Below are positions 15,532 to 27,295 of a stretch of 64,000 nt of DNA, one piece after another. The notes beneath the pieces are model-generated. The model ran no database searches, was not told the origin of the DNA, and saw only the letters and a list, made by a program, of their open reading frames with translations. Both the position numbers and the translations under genes were made by a program. The stretch is from Paulownia fortunei (taxonomy: Eukaryota; Streptophyta; Magnoliopsida; Lamiales; Paulowniaceae). Location: the NCBI GenBank assembly GCA_019321725.1, contig CM033106.1, positions 25,780,118 through 25,844,117 on the forward strand, given 5' to 3'. Each line of letters opens with the position of its first letter. Positions within the stretch are counted from its first letter, which is position 1.

Positions 15532-17099
15532 TTGTTCCATTTAAACATACTTGATACATGTTTTTGTATAAATTTTATATAGGTTGAACACCATATTACT
15601 CTCACTCAACTCCTTGTTTTACTTAAAGTTTCATTCGGGCTTCTTTTTGTAAAATATGTTCTATTTTGTTTGAGCGATATGCAAGTTGGAATTATGGCCT
15701 TAATCCCTGTCTTCTTTGGGTGTTATTTTGGGGGAAAAAAAAAAGATGATAATACTAGTGGACAATGAAGATATGTTGGTTGGTGAAAGTGGGCTTTACG
15801 GTAATTTAACATATTAAAATATCATATTACCTTGGTATCAATATTGTCACAGATATGGAAGTTTATTGCTAAATGTTTAAATTAACCAAAAAAAAACAGT
15901 GATTGTTTTATATTGATATGATTTTGTAGAACTCATGTCATGTAATAAGGACCTTGGTTGTAGATATTTAATTATACATTCTGTGCAAAATAAGTATTCA
16001 AATTATGAATGATTTACTTATTGAACTTAAATTATACTGCACTACTTATTTACCAACGAGCAAACTAAATCTTTTTATGCAGTGATGCTACCACTTTTTA
16101 AATGGAACGCCTCTGAACTCAACTATATTGGTTTTAATCATCTTTCTATTTTTTTGATTTATCATATGCTAATATAGCACCATCACATTCAATTCAACAT
16201 TTTGCTTCAAAACACCATTACACAACATTTCACTTTGATTAGGGATGAAGGCAGGTTTGTCCAAACCCAACACGGTCTTTTAGGATTAGGGTTTCGCGGG
16301 TTAAGTCCATTTTATTTTTAAAAAAATAATAAAAATATATTTTTCTAAAAATTATACACTAATCTTTCTAAAACATATATATACTTTTAGAAATATATCA
16401 CATAAATATATGTAACAAATTTAAAATAAATAAAGAAGAACAATTTAAAATTAAAAATCTAAAACCCACTCTAAAATTGTAATAGTAAAAATCCACCCCA
16501 ATTATTATGAGTTCAGAATGACTTCGAATTTAAACTCACTCATTTAAATACGTAACTTTGACACCACCGTTTCACTTCATAACACCATCACGTCTGCAAC
16601 GGAAAATAATACCATCATGTTCACATCCAACATCTCATAGTATTATCCAAGTAAAGTGCATGAAATTTTCCCTATGTTATGTTGAGCAAAATTCAGCATC
16701 CTTCCTATGGAGATTGGGCATTTGGGGTTATTAAGCAATCAAGTTAAATCTAATACCAGAAACTCCCACAAATCAACAAAGCAATTAAGTTTACTAACAA
16801 TAGCAATTGCACGAGCTGCCAAGAGCAAAGACACCCAAATCATCAGGACAGCAGAAAATATAGAAATTTATATATGAAAGCAGCATTTCCATCGTCAGTA
16901 AAGCTGTAAAATTGTCATAAGCAACCAAATTTAAGAGACAGATTACGAGTGCCACCAAAAAAAATAAGGTGGATAACAAGCAAACAACTATCTCAAAAAC
17001 CAAAAGCCAAAATTAGCAATCATTATTAAAAAGCTAAATCCTTTACAAACAGTTTGAGTTCACCACAAAAATGTTTGCCACCGTGGCCTCTCAGCAGCA
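15532..17099. other. Intergenic region and 3' untranslated sequence
   Basis: AT-rich spacer between the PPR promoter side and the 3' end of the seven-helix protein gene. About the last 250 bases (16850-17099) are probably the 3' untranslated region of that minus-strand gene. No coding region is seen. Confidence 0.5.
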
Positions 17100-18290
17100 T
17101 TAGGATCCCCGACCTTGTGCGGGAGGGATCATAGGCCAGCCAAGAAGTCTAGGCGACCCAGGTGGAGTTGAATGCTGGCTAGGATTGAAGAGGCTAAGTT
17201 CCACAAAAGATGCTCCAGAGGCTTCATCTCTTTCCATGGTGCGAAAAGAAATCGATCCACGTTTTGCTGAAGCAGATGAGTTTCTCCCAGGACTACTGAC
17301 CAAACTTCCTTCAAGAGGGCTCTGATTAGCAATTAACGAAATGGTGTCATTGTACTCGTTACTGGTCCCTCTCCTAGCCTCTATATCTCTTTGCAGACTC
17401 CTCAAAGATAAAGAATCAGCAATAGGAAGGTATACAAGCATGCAAATACCCACCCCCGCACAACATAAAAGGGAAAGAAAAGCCAAGAATGCTATGGCAT
17501 CAGACAGAAGTCTTTCTGGATCAGATAGGACCGACAAACCAAGCAGAAGAACTCTTAATGGGAAAAAACTAGAAATAGAAAAGATTAATGTGTACACTCT
17601 CTTTTGCAAACCCTTATTGATGACCAAATGAAGAATTCGCCTACCAAGCCAGAACAAGTAGACAGCTAGGATGGTAGCAAAAAGACCAAGAAAGATGGTA
17701 CTCAACAGAGGGTAAGTGCAGAAGGCAATATCATCCTGTGTCTTGGAAGAAGAAGCCGCTTTGATGAAATAAGAAGGTAGTTTGGGATTAACTTCCTTAT
17801 ACTTTGGCCCAAATAAAATAACTACAAGCTGAAGAATTAACATTGGGAAGCAAAAAAGAAGAACAAAACCGGCTGTTTTCATGTTCCACTTCCGACTTAA
17901 CGTTCCAGACCTCTGTAGAGATGCACGAAGAAGAAAAATAAGAGTGAGAAACAGGCATGGTTCCGCAAATCCCAGGTTTGAAACAATGTAGCATTTGCAT
18001 ATATTTTCCTGCCATTGCAAAGTCAGGGCATCCAAGACTCTCCCGTTGCGTCTCAACAGATTCAACCGAATAATTTCACCAACACCCCACCAGACTGCAA
18101 AAAAGATGTATGTGATTCTGATAATCCAAGGACCGCTGAAATAACTAAGCTGAACGAGACCTTGCCTGCGGATCCAACTGCGGAAGTAAAATGAATATAC
18201 AATACAAAATAAACCCAGAAGGACCAATACAGCTACAAGACAAATTGTCACCACACCAAGTGCATCAGCAACAAATCTCGTCAGGGGCAT
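17100..18290 (-). CDS. Plant seven-transmembrane (GPCR-like) protein with Ser-rich tail
   Basis: Uninterrupted 396-residue frame. I use the ATG at 18290 (MPLTRFVADALGVV); the frame opens 16 codons earlier but with no ATG. Seven hydrophobic helices are visible at about residues 10-36, 55-76, 102-124, 139-161, 193-217, 233-256 and 263-290. A cytosol-like tail of about 100 residues (294-396) is rich in Ser and Thr, with SSPGRNSSASAKRGS and STPPGSPR, probable phosphorylation sites. Conserved-looking segments include SGPWIIRITYIFFAVWWGVGE and SNLGFAEPCLFLTL. The layout fits plant candidate heptahelical or GPCR-like membrane proteins, but I cannot assign a named family with certainty, and a ligand or partner is unknown. 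A 5' leader exon joins directly (next entry). Confidence 0.8.
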   Translation of the reverse strand: MPLTRFVADALGVVTICLVAVLVLLGLFCIVYSFYFRSWIRRQGLVQLSYFSGPWIIRITYIFFAVWWGVGEIIRLNLLRRNGRVLDALTLQWQENICKCYIVSNLGFAEPCLFLTLIFLLRASLQRSGTLSRKWNMKTAGFVLLFCFPMLILQLVVILFGPKYKEVNPKLPSYFIKAASSSKTQDDIAFCTYPLLSTIFLGLFATILAVYLFWLGRRILHLVINKGLQKRVYTLIFSISSFFPLRVLLLGLSVLSDPERLLSDAIAFLAFLSLLCCAGVGICMLVYLPIADSLSLRSLQRDIEARRGTSNEYNDTISLIANQSPLEGSLVSSPGRNSSASAKRGSISFRTMERDEASGASFVELSLFNPSQHSTPPGSPRLLGWPMIPPAQGRGS

Positions 18291-20960
18291 TACCCAAAGA
18301 ACAGATTCCACGCATGCTCTCCGCCAGCATGGACACAATAAAATCCTCTATTGAGTACAGGATCCCTCAGAAACAGCAAGCAAGCCAACAATACTAGAAA
18401 GAAATTATAGAAGACTCCTATTGACTCCAAAAAAATCATATACAACCACGTGAGAGATTGATTAGATGCTCCTCGAGCGAAGAACAGGAAATGGCAACAA
18501 AAGTTGCTTAATAACTTTCCGAACTCAAACAGTTTTCAGCCTCCTTAGCAACTCAGTTTTAAAACCACTTGTGAACAATAGGAACTTATTATAAGCAACC
18601 TTTCAGGATTGAGCATCCAGCCCAACAACCTGCAACACAAACAGGGTGTATAAAATCATCGATTCCTCCAAAGAGAAGAAATGGATTGGCTAAGCAACTT
18701 CAAGAAAATACGTCAAAGTGGGAAAAGATAAAACCATTTACCAACAGTTAATGTTAGCACTAAGTTTGTATGGCATACTATGTGCTATGATCATACATGT
18801 GTGTGCTCGTGATAGGAAATAACTCCGAATGTAGCCTCGCTAAAAATACTAGTCAGAATCGTGCTAGCTCTGTCATGACAAGAACAATTTGTTTTATTAG
18901 GATTTAGAGATATAAAGCAACAGAGAAAACACATGAAAAGAATCTCCTTCAAGAAAAGTCGGCAAAAATGACAACCAACCAACATTTATTACATAAGGTA
19001 AATTAAACAATCACTTGCCCTGCGTGAAGATAATTCAACCAAAAAACAAAAAGGGAAAGAATCGTGAAGATATAATAGGATGATTCGCTAATAATGATCA
19101 ATATACAAATTTCTAAATGCGCACAGCACACTGACGCCAGTGAGGTCTCCAAGGATCAAACCAACAGCAAGCTGAACTTGTCAACCCATAGAACTAAAAT
19201 AATATCTAAAAGCATGAAAGCATTAAACAATCAGCAAAATCCAGATATGAAGCAAATTTGATGTAAAAGTAATAGTTGCTTTATCTGAAAGCATTAAACA
19301 ATCAGCAAAATTCAGATATAAGCAAATTTAATCTGTATATAAAGGAGTTATTGATTTTGTGGTATGTGCTACAGCACCTAATCATAAGCTAGTAACCAAG
19401 AAATCAAAACGGCGCAATGAAAGTAGATCCCAAGGTTCACAGTAAATTGGTCACAGAACCCAAGACAAAAAAAGGCAAAATTTGTAGCTCTTTTCTACTT
19501 TGCTGCGTGACTCCACAAGATGAAATAGAAAAGGATCTAGGGCTGCGTTGGCACATCTCGTGACAAAGACAACAAACCAAATTCGTAAATGCACATGGCC
19601 ACACCTTATATGCTGAAGTTATCCCCGTCCAATAAGAATTAGACTAACCAAGAGACATGCAAAGGGCCACTTATGCACGGACATGTGGGAAGCATTGAAG
19701 TCACCAAGATTATTAGATATCCCTTGTAACATAAATTCTCGCAATCCAAGCTTTCCTATCAAATCCATTACAAGTGACATTGACAATGTTATAGGATAAG
19801 ATTTTATTCAGTGGGGACCACACACACACCACAAGGCAGAGTAGCAGAGAATGACAACCCTCACAACTTTTAGATACAATCATCCTTTAAAATTAAAAGC
19901 TTGAGGCATCCAGCAAACTGGTTTATGCAACATATATAAACACCAAATGCAAGCAACTTTGTGAGCAAAGATACAACCTTAATAATCTAGATTTGAGTTA
20001 ACCCTATTACGCGTTAGCATTTTACGGCAAATCACATTTACATTAGACCAACAGCAGCCAAATTAATATGCACTCTAATATATATCGCACCATGACGTGC
20101 GACTGACCTAAAATCTTCCAATAGCATTTCAGAATCCTCATTGGAATTTAAAACTCAAGCACACACCAAAATCTCATCTACTCTCATGAGAAAATGTCCA
20201 ATGAACATCTTCTAAAGTCCAATAATCTCTCACCACACACCACAATCTGATCTACTTCCTACTTACTACCTGCTATGATATCTTTTGAAATTGTCAGTCA
20301 CCTAAATTAAAAAAACTTAAGAAAGCTAAACCATAAGTTAATAATCTGATTCCGAACATTCACTTAAATTAACTGTTTTTTTTTTTTACATTTTGGCTGT
20401 AGACACAGGTGCAAACACATCAACCTCTACCTAATTTTCCACATGCGAACATGCAATTTCATGCACACAAAAAAAAAAAAAAAAAACGTACTAAGCCTCT
20501 CTGTTCTAAAGATCCCAACTTCATAAAACAACACAGCAACCAACCAGCAAAATCCAATTCCAAAAATCTAGCCTAAATTAACAATAACTCTACAAATCAC
20601 CATCTAAAAACTCATAAACCGTACCAAAAAATAACTTGACAAAATCCGCGCATTCAAACCAAAATGCAAAACCGACGAACAATAACTCCAATTCAACACC
20701 AACAAACGAAAACTTTAAAACTACAAAAACTAACATAAAAAAAAAATAATAATAATAATAAGAGGAGCAGAAAGCTTACGACTTGCGAATCAACGATCCG
20801 GCTAGCTACGACGACGAATCTCAAATCCCGGAAAAAATGCCAAAAAAACCCTAGTGAGAGAGAAAACAAAATTCAAGCCAAAAACAGAAAAAAGGAAATT
20901 TAGTGAGAGAGAGAGAGAGAGATAGAAAGAGAAGAAAACAATGTAAGGTAGCGGGGAGTA
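18291..20960 (-). other. Spliced 5' leader of the seven-transmembrane protein gene
   Basis: The coding exon extends upstream to an acceptor (TTTGTGTTGCAG) ending at 18630, so 18291-18629 is leader. The matching donor is GTAAGC at 20779-20774, after an exon from about 20960 to 20780 that contains a (GA)n tract near 20908-20922 (plus-strand reading). The intron is about 2.15 kb, mostly A-rich, with no coding frame. A 74-codon minus frame at 20802-21026 lies across the leader and is probably chance. Confidence 0.6.
19216..19335. repeat. Direct repeat pair, period about 71 bp
   Basis: GAAAGCATTAAACAATCAGC begins at 19216 and again at 19287, each followed by AAA-T-CAGATAT and AAGCAAATTT-AT. It lies inside the leader intron. 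Confidence 0.75.
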
Positions 20961-21029
20961 GTCTTCCAAGAGAGAGAGAGTGGGGACTTTCGTTGCTGAC
21001 AGCCTGTTGCCAGCCAATAAATCCAAAAA

Positions 21030-21544
21030 TAAATAAATAAAAATTACGCTGTATTTATAATTTCTGTGTTGAATATATTTTTGACTACCACAACTATTAT
21101 TTGTTTCTCGTGAGGGGGTATCTTAAGTAATTAAGTGTGGAAATTGAGGGGAGTTTCTTATAATTCAGACAGGCTGTACATAGCTGGCATGTGATGTGCA
21201 CGAAGCTGGAGGCTCGGGTGCGTCCGAGCCTACCTGGCCACTCGTGGCGGCCTTTACGGTGAATGTTCTTCCCGGGCTTGAGGTGGGATACTCTGCTGAA
21301 TGTGATGTTGCAACCGTTGATCAAGTTTGTCGGATTAGTATGTAATTAAGATATTTAATATTAGTCAGTTTCGCTTTGATACAGGATAGGACAATAAAGC
21401 CAAAAGTGATGCACCACTTGAAATTTTTTTTTTTCATCAATTAAAATATTTCATTTTCACCGTACTAATATAGTAGACCTCTGGACCACTTATTTCTAAA
21501 AAGGATAATTATGAAATATGTTTTAATTGATTTTTAAATTTTTG
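21030..21544. other. Intergenic, promoter side of the seven-transmembrane protein gene
   Basis: No gene is seen. A 75-codon minus frame (21097-21324) has moderate GC but no family resemblance. Confidence 0.4.
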
Positions 21545-21755
21545 ATAAAAACTGTACACTTTTGAGGATAAAGACTCAATCTACGGTGATTGCATCATAC
21601 TAAACTCTGATTGTAGAGTCCCACTTAAAGTACAGTAATTACTCCATGCTGAAATTCATCCGCAAGTTCACACCACAATTCGAACTCCCACCCTATTGTT
21701 GGAAGCGAATTCAAATTTATAGTTCTATCAGTTGAACTGTGCGTTGGGAGCAATG
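21545..21755 (-). mobile_element. SINE, 3'-truncated copy
   Basis: Minus-strand copy of the same tRNA-derived SINE family as those at 53646 and 60848. Reading on minus from about 21755: CACAGTTCAACTGATAGAAC (box A region), CGCTTCCAACAATAGGGTGG, then box B GGGAGTTCGAATT, then AACTTGCGGATGAATTTCAG and a GTACAGTTTTTATC end. The 3' third seen in the other copies is missing. No clear target-site duplication. Confidence 0.7.
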
Positions 21756-23739
21756 CAATACTTGTTTATTCTCAAACATATTATAATTTAAATTTATTTA
21801 AATTTTCATCGAATAAAAAAAATATTTAAATTTAATTTAATTAAATTTAAAAGAGTTTTAATTAAATTCAATACGAATGAAATTTAAATAATTTGATAAT
21901 TTTACATATATTTTATTATTTTTTATTAATTAAATTAATTTTGAATTGAGTTTTATATCTTATCGAACAAAAAAATGTGTTCAATCTTTGTTTGTTATGT
22001 TTAACAAATTGAGTTCAAATAAACTTTTAGCATTCGATTTCAAATCAAATATCGAGTAGTTTGAATTATTTTTTAGCCGTATTTTATTTATGATCCACAC
22101 TATACACCACGTTAAGTTCCATTTTCTCTATTCAAATCCAATAATTTAGACCTATATAATTTTCTTGTATTTCAAACTTTTTTTTATTTTAAATTCATAC
22201 ATAACTTACTCAAGTACAATCACATTTGAATCTAGACTTAAAGTATGTCAAATTATTCTTAAATTTGGATCTTACTATTCTCAAAACAAAAATTATATAC
22301 TTTTTTGAATCGCCTAAAAATATGAATTATATGTTAATTAATATAATAAATAATTATTAGTCGCTGCATGTATCACTCACATTTGTGAAATTGAGAAAGT
22401 CGCATAAATTTTGAACTAATTTTTTTTTCAATATTTTTTTATTATGAATATTGAGAAAGTAAGGAACGAAGGGTGGTGAGTTGCTTAAGTTTAAGTTTTT
22501 TTTTTTTTTTTAAAAAAAAATATATATGAAAGTTGTTGTGAATGAAAATATTTTCTTTTTCTATCAAGTAAATCCTCAATCCTATGAAAACAAGTGCGAC
22601 GAGCACTCAGTTACAATGAACTTCATTGAGTTTCAGTTTGCCCAATAAAAAAGAGACTACACAAATTTAATTTGTTAAAATCTAAATTGGCATGATATTC
22701 CTTTTCTCTTTTTTTTTTTTTCCCCCGAAAACAATTGGTTTTGATAATATAGTTGATAAGTTATGTTGAGTTTCTTTCGAAAAGGCTAGTGATAGTGCCA
22801 CATCAATTATTGTATTGTTAGAGCAATTAATTAACAATTTTGCCCTTGCACAATATCAGTGACTTCTGTACATAAACTCCTTTGTTATTATCCTCTTTAG
22901 TTTGTCAATGGCCAAATGTCCGCCTTGATAGACCACCCTCTTCCCTCCTCCATTATAATACCCTCATGCCACCACCCACCTTGGTATCATTACATAGGCC
23001 AACTGTTAACCCCTTAGTGCACTGGCAAGGTAGGCTTGCATGTCTGCAATGGATGCCCACACATTGCTACACCAAAAATTAAGTATTGGGCATATTGGAG
23101 CATACAGAGGTTCCTAACATGATGGGCGATGACTGGATGGGTGAGCCAACAATGTGGTGTCTGCAATGCACAACGTCAATTGTTCACCTATTACGAGGTT
23201 CGAAACTCAATATCAGTTATGACCTGGGAATGAAATTAGTTATCATAAGACCTCATGGGAACAAACGGAAGGTCAACCAGATGCATAGGTGTTGAGATAA
23301 GAGGGGTATGACTTTTCAAAGTCGAGTGAGGTGATGAGGGGGTTTTTCTTTTTTCTTTTTTCTTTTTTTTAAGCCTCTTATAAAGAGGAAATGGTACTGG
23401 ATGACCATCTCGTCTAGCAATCCTTAGGTCCCAGCCATGGCTCGAGATAGCTTGATAGGGTGTACCATGACTTGATCCTAAGACTGTAGTAGGTCAACCT
23501 GAGTCCAACTCAACCCATGGATTGGGTCACCCTTGTCCCATCGAGGTGGTGGTGCATGGTAGCGGGCACGCAAGGTGTACCGTGTGGGTAATATTTGCCA
23601 TATGGCTGTCATAGTTGGCTAAGTTGTGGGCATTTTATGTGGGATATAGAAATTCATCTTTAGCATACACAAGTCTCTGATGTAGAGAAGATCTCCATCA
23701 CCAATGTGTATTTTGCAGGTAATGTAAAGTTATGATGGA
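21756..23739. other. AT-rich region left of the Ty3/gypsy remnant
   Basis: 21756-22870 is AT-rich with no gene. From about 22870 composition rises and short frames appear (22882-23082, 23086-23295) without recognisable domains. The latter part may be the untranslated leader or long terminal repeat side of the decayed retrotransposon, but I found no terminal repeat pair. Confidence 0.35.
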
Positions 23740-26375
23740 GTACATTTTTTTAGATAACAGCATCACGAATCGTAAGAAGATTGAAACATCTGATACTTCA
23801 AAAAAGGAATTGAGAGATAAATTCCTCCATTGCAACATGTCGTGGTTGGCAATGGAGTCCCTACAAAAGTTGAAACCCAGAATGTGTGAAAGAATTTAGT
23901 TTGTTGATGTTCGATGTGAGGGGCATGTTTGAGAAAGACAAATTGTTCAACTTCCTGGTTTGATTAAAAACTTAGACCCAAGCCAAACTTATGAGGCAAA
24001 GTGTCAAGGGCTTGCCCTCCGCCATTGTTCTTGCTGATTATTTAGTCGATTGTGTGTGATTGGTGGCCTAGATTCTAAGGGGGAAAACTAGCTAGATGAG
24101 TAAGGATAGAAAATTTAAGAAAAAGAAGACTAAAGAGGTTATAGTAATTATGGCGAAGGATACCCAACTTATTGTTGACAAAATGATGAAGGTAGAAAAT
24201 TGAATGTTTTTGTTATTGAAGTGGAAAATGATAGTGATGGCAGTAGACCTTCTTGAGTCAATACCCTGCAATTGCTTGGTGCAATTTAGGAAAGGTCCCT
24301 TAACCAGAAATGTCTAATATACATGCAGGTCATTGTGAATCACAAGGAACTGATTGCAATCTCTAACATATGTGTCAATCACAACTTTGTTGTTGAGCGA
24401 AAGACTCAGAAGCTGGGTTTCAATCTTACTCAACATTCTAGTTTATAAAAGTTGTAGATTCGAAGACAAAGTCGATCAAGAGAGTAGTCATTATTGACTT
24501 GATGATAGGCTATTGGCACAGGCTATATGGGATGATGGTTTTTCATCTTCACGACTTTGATGTCATTCTTGTAATGAGTTCTTTGTCTCATCTAAGGTTG
24601 CAGTGATGCTTTAGTTGATCAGATTATTGACTGTAAATGATGTTTTTCAATGCATAGATGTTATTGAAAACTCTTAGCCGATTGAGAAAACAAATGAGTT
24701 TGCTATTAGCAATACAACTGAATAAGAGTATACAACGTGGAGAAGTGACCTACCTTAGTGCATTAGTCGAGATCAAACTCCATTTTCACCAAGAGGTACC
24801 AAATTTGGTGGTTGAATTGGCTATATTGAGAGTAAATGAATGTGTTGTTGGAGATCAAATTTATTTAACCCTCCAAAGCCCTTAATGGTTCCCCACTATT
24901 GTTCCAAAAAAGTTAGATTGTTCGCTACAGATGTGTGTGGATTATAGGGCATTAGATAAAGTTATTCTCAAGAATGAGTATCCTACTTTAAATGCCTTGG
25001 ATTTGTTTGATAGGCTGCCAAAGGCTAGGTTCTATACTAACATCAATTTAAGGTCGGGCTATAGGCAAGTGAGAATTGCTAAGGTGACAAATTAGGGCTT
25101 TTATAAGTTTCTTATAATATTTTTTGGCTTAACAAATCCCCCTGCCACATTTTGTAATTTGATAAATGATCTGCTTTATGAATTTTTAGATGATTTGTGG
25201 CTGTTTATTTAGTTAACATTGTTGTGTATTCTGAGTTCTTGAAAGACTATTTTATTGCATATGTGGGCTGTGTTTTTAGAAATTGCAGGAATGCAGACTT
25301 TCTGCCAAAAAAGAGAAGTGTGGATTCTGTTGAGAAGGAATCACATTCCATGGGCACGTTACTAGCCAAGGAAAGATCAAAATTGATGGGAGGAAATTGA
25401 AGGTAGTTGTGGATTAGCCTACTCTCGTTTAAAGTCCCAGTTGAGATCTTTTTAGGACTGACTAATTACTACAAATATTTTATCAAAGGCTATTCTAAAA
25501 TTATTAGCCATTTGGCGTGTTGGATTAAAATGGATATGAATTGGGAGTGAACTATTGCATGCCACAATGCATTTGATGTGCTGAAAAATGCCATTTTTTC
25601 AGGACCAGTATTGAAATATCTGGAGTTTGACAAGCCTTTTGAAGTGCGGCTTGATGTTTCTGATTATGCTATAGGTAGGGTATTCGTGCATAACAAACAT
25701 CCTATAGCATTTGGAAGTTGTAAGTGAAAGATATTGAGTTGCAGTACAGTACTCGTGAGATGGAAATGACTACACTGCCATTCACTATTCGGATGATTAG
25801 AAGCATTATCTATTGGGTACGGAGTTTAGAGTTGTGACTGACAATATGGCCAACACTTGTTTATGAATAAAAAAAATTATCCCTAAAGTAGGTTCGTTGT
25901 TAAGAATCTTTAGGTGAATTTAACTGGAGTGGGTGTATAAATGAGGCAGATACAATGATGTTGTTGACCTTGAGTCGAAAGAGGTTAAAGAATATATTGC
26001 TGTCTTAATTTTGATGTCGTAAGATTTGTTACAAAAAATTCGAGAGATGTATCAAAAAAAATAAAAGATGATGCGTATCATAAATTATCTAAATAGGTGA
26101 AAACCAGTAACATTCGCAAGTATTAGTTTAACGACAGATTGATGTAGGAAGAAAGGAAAAGCTTAGATGCCAAATGGCCTTTTCTACAGGCAGTTGTTGA
26201 AGAAAACCCACGACCATTATAGGACTGCCCATCTAGGTATTAAGTAGATGTTAACATTGTTGGTACTATTGCCAAAGATGGAAGAAAGCATTAAGGTATA
26301 CACCAAAACTTGCTTAGTGTGCTAACTAGGAAAGATGGAAAAGATTAAAGAGATAGGATTGTTATAGAGCTGCCC
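23740..26375 (+). mobile_element. Decayed Ty3/gypsy LTR retrotransposon (gag-pol remnant)
   Basis: Fragments in the Ty3/gypsy order lie in shifting frames with many stops. Gag-like sequence is at about 23800-24060 (KKELRDKFL, then EKDKLFNFLVWLK). Protease-like sequence is at 24330-24590, ending in HDFDVILVM, the counterpart of the usual DFDVILGM. Reverse transcriptase is at 24930-25180 (MCVDYRALDKVILKNEYP, INLRSGYRQVRIAK, FGLTNPPATF). RNase H-like sequence is at 25610-25720 (FEVRLDVSDYAIG). Integrase zinc-finger-like sequence is at 26200-26375 (HLGIK, YTKTCLVC). It stops inside the integrase, next to a gene remnant. Neither long terminal repeat was found. The YTKTCLVC-like integrase suggests the chromovirus side, but I do not assign a lineage. 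Inactive. Confidence 0.85.
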
Positions 26376-26429
26376 ATCATTTTGAAGTATTGCGAGATCC
26401 TTCCCACCAAGAAGAGTATAACACATAAA

Positions 26430-27295
26430 ATGAGGCAAAAAATACAGAACGCTTCTTTTAATCTCAAGCTTCTCCTGATAAGTGTTATCCTAGTTTTTAT
26501 CCTTTTCTGCATTTTGAGATCAAGCTTCTTATCTTCCATCCAAATTTTATCTCCCAATATTCCTCAATCTACCTTCTCCCCAAGAAAATCCTCAATGAAT
26601 AATTCTTCAAGAAACACAAAAACCACCAATTGCTCATCAACTTGAAACCAAGTCCCAGCATCCCTAGCCCAAATCTTGATCCACTACTCGACCTCAACCA
26701 TCACTCCACAACAAATACTCAAAGAAATGTCAGTAACATCAAGAATCCTTGATAATAAGTTCCCAGGCAACTTCCTCGTTTTCGACCAGGCCACGACAGC
26801 TTCATGTGGTATACACTCAACCAAGGTGGGCATACAATCTTCCTTGAAGAAGACAAGGTGTGGATCAAACAAATAGATTTTCCATGTTAGAGTCATACCA
26901 TGTAACATATGACAACAAAGTGAATCGAGCAAATGATTTAATGCAAGTCGGCAAAGAGCCTGAATGCATTGCATTTACTGATCCTAAGTACTTAATATAC
27001 CAACTAACCTTAAAGAACAGAAGTCTATGACATACAATGGGACTTGATCATGGTGGATGCACTGACGTGCTCTTATGAGGGGGCATCAGGGTGGATGATA
27101 GCTATCTACACGGCTAGGAGGCGGGGCAATGGCGGAGAGACTCATGTTTTTGTGCATGATGTGAATAGGGAGGTAGACGATAAGTTCCCCAAGGAGCTTT
27201 TTTGTGAAGGTTATATAAAGAAACAAGAGGGGAGGCTCAAGAATTTTGTTATCCCAAGTCATAAAGATGATTTGAACAAACCCTTTTGCCTTTAG
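26430..27295 (+). pseudogene. Glucuronoxylan 4-O-methyltransferase-like (DUF579/GXM) pseudogene
   Basis: DUF579 GXM enzymes methylate glucuronic acid side chains of xylan in the Golgi. Sequence homologous to most of the length is visible, but in pieces. From the ATG at 26430: a short cytosolic start and a signal-anchor helix (LLLISVILVFILFCIL), a Ser/Asn-rich stem, an in-frame TGA at 26643, then PASLAQILIHYSTS, TPQQILKEM and NFLVF. A frameshift near 26784 leads to PGHDSFMW and GGHTIFLEEDKVWI. A second shift near 26880 leads to LESYHVTYDNKVNRANDL and CIAFTDPKY. A third break at about 26990-27020 leads to VYDIQWDLIMVDA, GGETHVFVHDVNREV, FCEGYIKKQEGRL and a stop at 27293. The segment after MVDA also departs from the family pattern (APxGY is expected). 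Single-exon layout. Family identity is from memory of GXM1-3. Confidence 0.85.

Noticed and set aside
18291..18338. Upstream extension of the seven-helix protein (CPCWRRACVESVLWV)
   Set aside because: The frame there has no ATG before an in-frame stop; MPLTRF at 18290 is the first methionine and fits the start of helix 1.
20802..21026. 74-codon minus frame beside the seven-helix protein leader
   Set aside because: It overlaps the probable leader exon and its promoter; Leu/Ser/Phe-rich translation reflects the (GA)n and T-rich DNA.
22882..23295. Two short plus-strand frames
   Set aside because: No recognisable protein. They may be noncoding sequence of the adjacent decayed retrotransposon.
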